Shown here: positions 39,726-41,915 of the stretch, piece after piece
How positions within the stretch are numbered: the stretch's first letter is position 1
Layout: the number at the start of each line of letters is the position of its first letter
Position numbers and translations under genes: made by a program
Notes under the pieces: generated by a model
What the model saw: the letters and a program-made list of their open reading frames with translations, nothing else
Databases searched by the model: none
Told to the model about the DNA's origin: nothing
Assembly (NCBI GenBank): GCA_013285655.1
Contig: JABDHI010000023.1
Location: forward strand, 1-41,915
Direction: 5' to 3'
DNA length: 41,915 nt
Source of the DNA: Bacteroidota bacterium
Lineage (GTDB): Bacteria; Bacteroidota; Bacteroidia; JABEUT01

Positions 39726-41108
39726 TTGAAAAAATACTTACCCTTATTAATTACAACAATAGTTGCATTTATAATATGGGGCGTTTGTTACCCTGCATTT
39801 ATGAATGGTGACAGCCTCGTGCAATATGGCCAGGCGCTTATGGCTAACTATGATGATTGGCACCCGCCAATTATGGCAATATTATTACACTATGTTTTAA
39901 AGCTTGGTGGCGGAATTGGTTTTATTACCCTTATACAAACGGTAATGGGTTGTATAGGAATCTACCTATTATCAAGAGAAATTTTAGGGCTATTTAATAT
40001 TTCAGGCAGGAATTATTATTATTTGCCATTTTTAATTTTATTAATTCTGCTCTCGCCCATCTCACCATTGCCATTTCATTTAATGGCCTTTATTAAAGAT
40101 ACATGGGTAGAAATTGGTTTTATTTGGATTGCATATCTATCATTACATATTCACCATATAAAAACTACTCAATCAAAAAAAGCATTGTGGAATCTGGTTT
40201 TACTTATCACCTGTATGATATTTGTTTTACTGGTAAGGCATAATGCTATAGTTCTGTTACCCGTATTTATGCTTCAGCTTTATTTACTTTCCAATAGCTA
40301 TATCACAACTCGAAAACTCAAATTCTCAGGCATTGAAAATAGTTTGCTATTACTATTAGTTTACTTCATCATTTCTCATCAAATTTATAATAGCTATCAT
40401 GTAACTAAAACCCATCCCGAGAATCAGGTATATGCAACGGAATGCCTTGGTATATTGGTAAACAATATCGAAAACAAAAAATATTTACCTTATATCTACG
40501 GTCATTTAACACCTAATTATGCTACCGCTTATATACCCGGTAATGTAGCCCCAATAATGTGGTGGGGGCCAGTAAAGGCTGTGGATAGTACTTTCGATAG
40601 AAATGACAGTCAGTTTACAGCCCAGTATTACAACTTAATTAAACATGCCCCTTTAAGCCTTGTAAAAGTAAAATGGGATGGATTTAAACTGATGATACCA
40701 CCTCGAATTAAATATCACTGGTTTCATCCACAACTGGATAGTAATAAATATGGGCTTGCACAAAATGAAAATTTTAAGAACATTCGCTTGAATTGGATAT
40801 CGAGAACAAAACATGTATTATCTGCTACACCATTCGCCTACATTTTTGGCGGGCATTTATTATGGTTTATTCTTAATATACTGCTGTTGGTATTATTCTT
40901 TATCAAAAAATTATCGCCTAATGTTATATTCACAACTGTACTATTTATTCCTGTGCTCTATTGTCTGTCTTATTTACTAGCTTCTACCGATCCCGATTTT
41001 CGTTTTATTTACCCTTCAACTTTATTAATGGAGGTACTGTCTTTTAGTTTAATTAGTGTCCTTAGCGTTAATAAGCTAAGGCCTAAGCAATCTACTACCT
41101 CATCTTAA
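39726..41108 (+). CDS. GT-C-like integral membrane protein
   Basis: 460 residues. The frame is open from an ATG inside tRNA-Arg at 39666, so a start after the tRNA is needed; the TTG at 39726 (MKKYLPLLITTIVAFIIWG) is the best candidate. About ten membrane spans follow. The first loop NGDSLVQYGQALMANYDDWHPPIMAILLHYVL, with an acidic residue after the first span and a His-Pro pair, resembles GT-C type (PMT-like) glycosyltransferases that use lipid-linked sugars in the periplasm. No exact family is assigned. It ends with a 14-base overlap with the convergent T9SS gene. Confidence 0.8.
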   Translation: MKKYLPLLITTIVAFIIWGVCYPAFMNGDSLVQYGQALMANYDDWHPPIMAILLHYVLKLGGGIGFITLIQTVMGCIGIYLLSREILGLFNISGRNYYYLPFLILLILLSPISPLPFHLMAFIKDTWVEIGFIWIAYLSLHIHHIKTTQSKKALWNLVLLITCMIFVLLVRHNAIVLLPVFMLQLYLLSNSYITTRKLKFSGIENSLLLLLVYFIISHQIYNSYHVTKTHPENQVYATECLGILVNNIENKKYLPYIYGHLTPNYATAYIPGNVAPIMWWGPVKAVDSTFDRNDSQFTAQYYNLIKHAPLSLVKVKWDGFKLMIPPRIKYHWFHPQLDSNKYGLAQNENFKNIRLNWISRTKHVLSATPFAYIFGGHLLWFILNILLLVLFFIKKLSPNVIFTTVLFIPVLYCLSYLLASTDPDFRFIYPSTLLMEVLSFSLISVLSVNKLRPKQSTTSS

Positions 41109-41915
41109 TTACCTTAACATGCTCTGAGGTATTTGAAGGACTAATGATATTAATAGAATATACTCCATTATCATAAGCACTCAGATTAACTTGTTCCAAA
41201 TTTGACTTACATGATATTGGTTTATCAGCAACAATTTTACCTGAACTCATATCTACCACCTGCATTGTAGCAGCATTACATTCATCTGCATTTAAGTTAT
41301 AGCTAACATTTACCAACCCGTTTGTAGGATTAGGATAAGCACTAAGCTGATACTTACTATTTGCTAATTGATCAACACCTGCTGGGTTGCCGCATTGGCC
41401 AATATGCAATACAAAACGGGCAGCCTTAGTAGTGTCCGATATATTAAATGTATACGCCGTGAAATTACTGATGTCCATTTGCAGTCCGGTAACCTTATCT
41501 TCAAGTACCAGGCAATAACCTGTAGGTAATGTAGAAGAAGAATCAAGGCTAAGTGTATAAATACCCGAAACACCAACGATCGTCTTGATAGGAACATTAA
41601 TAGCAGATGTAATTGCCGGCAAACTGTTTATAGAAAGATCTTTCAGGGTAGAATCTTGCGTTGCTATTCCCGGAACCTGTGTATTGCTGCTATATATTTT
41701 GCGTGCATCAAGGCTTGCGTCATATTCGTTTGTTGCCCCATTACCAAACCGCACAAGTGCTTCATCTTTATAACCGTTACCTGCCAACTTAAACTTTAGA
41801 ACATCGAATGCTTGATTGCCATCTGCTTGCAAAAAGGTTGGGTTTGAAGATACCTTAACATTCTCATTGCTCACTAAAATTGGGTTAGCGGCATTGGTTT
41901 GTATCCAGAATGATT
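41095..41915 (-). CDS. T9SS-sorted secreted protein, partial
   Basis: Only the C-terminal 273 residues are inside the window; the frame is open to the right edge (ending FWIQTNAANPILVSNENV upstream), so the GTG at 41874 is not the start. The stretch LKFKLAGNGYKDEALVRFGNGATNEYDASLDARKIYS and later TLSLDSSSTLP and ISDTTKAARFVLHIGQCG is beta-rich, as in secreted adhesin-like proteins. The last 80 residues are a type A T9SS sorting domain (YQLSAYPNPTNGLVNVSYNL, GKIVADKPI, NGVYSINIISPS, HVKVIKMR), so the protein crosses the outer membrane. Confidence 0.9.
   Translation of the reverse strand, partial: SFWIQTNAANPILVSNENVKVSSNPTFLQADGNQAFDVLKFKLAGNGYKDEALVRFGNGATNEYDASLDARKIYSSNTQVPGIATQDSTLKDLSINSLPAITSAINVPIKTIVGVSGIYTLSLDSSSTLPTGYCLVLEDKVTGLQMDISNFTAYTFNISDTTKAARFVLHIGQCGNPAGVDQLANSKYQLSAYPNPTNGLVNVSYNLNADECNAATMQVVDMSSGKIVADKPISCKSNLEQVNLSAYDNGVYSINIISPSNTSEHVKVIKMR

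Overview
The window comes from an AT-rich member of the Bacteroidota, most likely the Chitinophagales/Sphingobacteriales side. Evidence: TAnnTTTG-type -7 promoter boxes before many genes and two tRNAs, two proteins with type IX secretion (T9SS) sorting tails, cytosolic PAS histidine kinases, SpoIIE-type phosphatases, a Bacteroidota-style MlaD and TPR lipoprotein, and an aminotransferase-acyltransferase fusion that I associate with this phylum. I see no prophage, insertion sequence, CRISPR array or plasmid feature.

Layout. 1-1170: the end of an MlaD-like gene, a secreted 17-residue-repeat protein and tRNA-Ser. 1189-3834: a STAS-like protein, a cytosolic histidine kinase and a NarL-type regulator, all on the minus strand. 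4013-6475: an alpha-oxoamine synthase fused to an acyltransferase, transcribed divergently. 6547-7104: three very small genes, including a 39-residue lipoprotein. 7240-12869: a five-gene minus-strand phosphorelay operon (REC-kinase, triple-PAS kinase, single REC, REC-LytTR regulator, REC-phosphatase). 13248-15637: two divergent exported proteins, an NHL propeller with a T9SS tail and a 203-residue unknown. 15776-18790: chromate transporter, cation/proton antiporter, fasciclin protein. 18952-23688: DinB, methyltransferase, WYL regulator, a second DinB, an unknown, an SRPBCC protein and an MpaB-type oxygenase. 23685-29113: recA heading an overlapping operon (recA, TPR lipoprotein, FAH hydrolase, saccharopine dehydrogenase), preceded by an XRE-S24 (CI/LexA-like) regulator. 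29262-33977: an unknown, a lysine-rich exported peptide, a TPR-SpoIIE phosphatase, a DUF2252 protein. 34164-41108: surface polysaccharide genes with tRNA-Pro and tRNA-Arg inside. 41095-41915: the end of a T9SS cargo protein cut by the window edge.

The most interesting signal is regulatory. Three promoters, for the 39-residue lipoprotein (7104, minus), the NHL/T9SS protein (14606, minus) and the 203-residue exported protein (15026, plus), each carry three tandem TTCATTACA-like 9-mers at 21-22 bp spacing. The proximal copy lies 29-30 bp from the -7 box in all three, always in the same orientation to the gene. This is the known geometry of LytTR sites, and a REC-LytTR regulator is encoded in the operon these promoters flank. 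I infer a local envelope/secretion regulon controlled by the phosphorelay.

A second, independent element, TAGGTATWTATACGGA, occurs as two copies 22-23 bp upstream of -7 boxes before both the synthase-acyltransferase fusion (4013) and the five-gene phosphorelay operon (12869), which suggests a shared regulator, possibly the NarL-type protein at 1189-1851.
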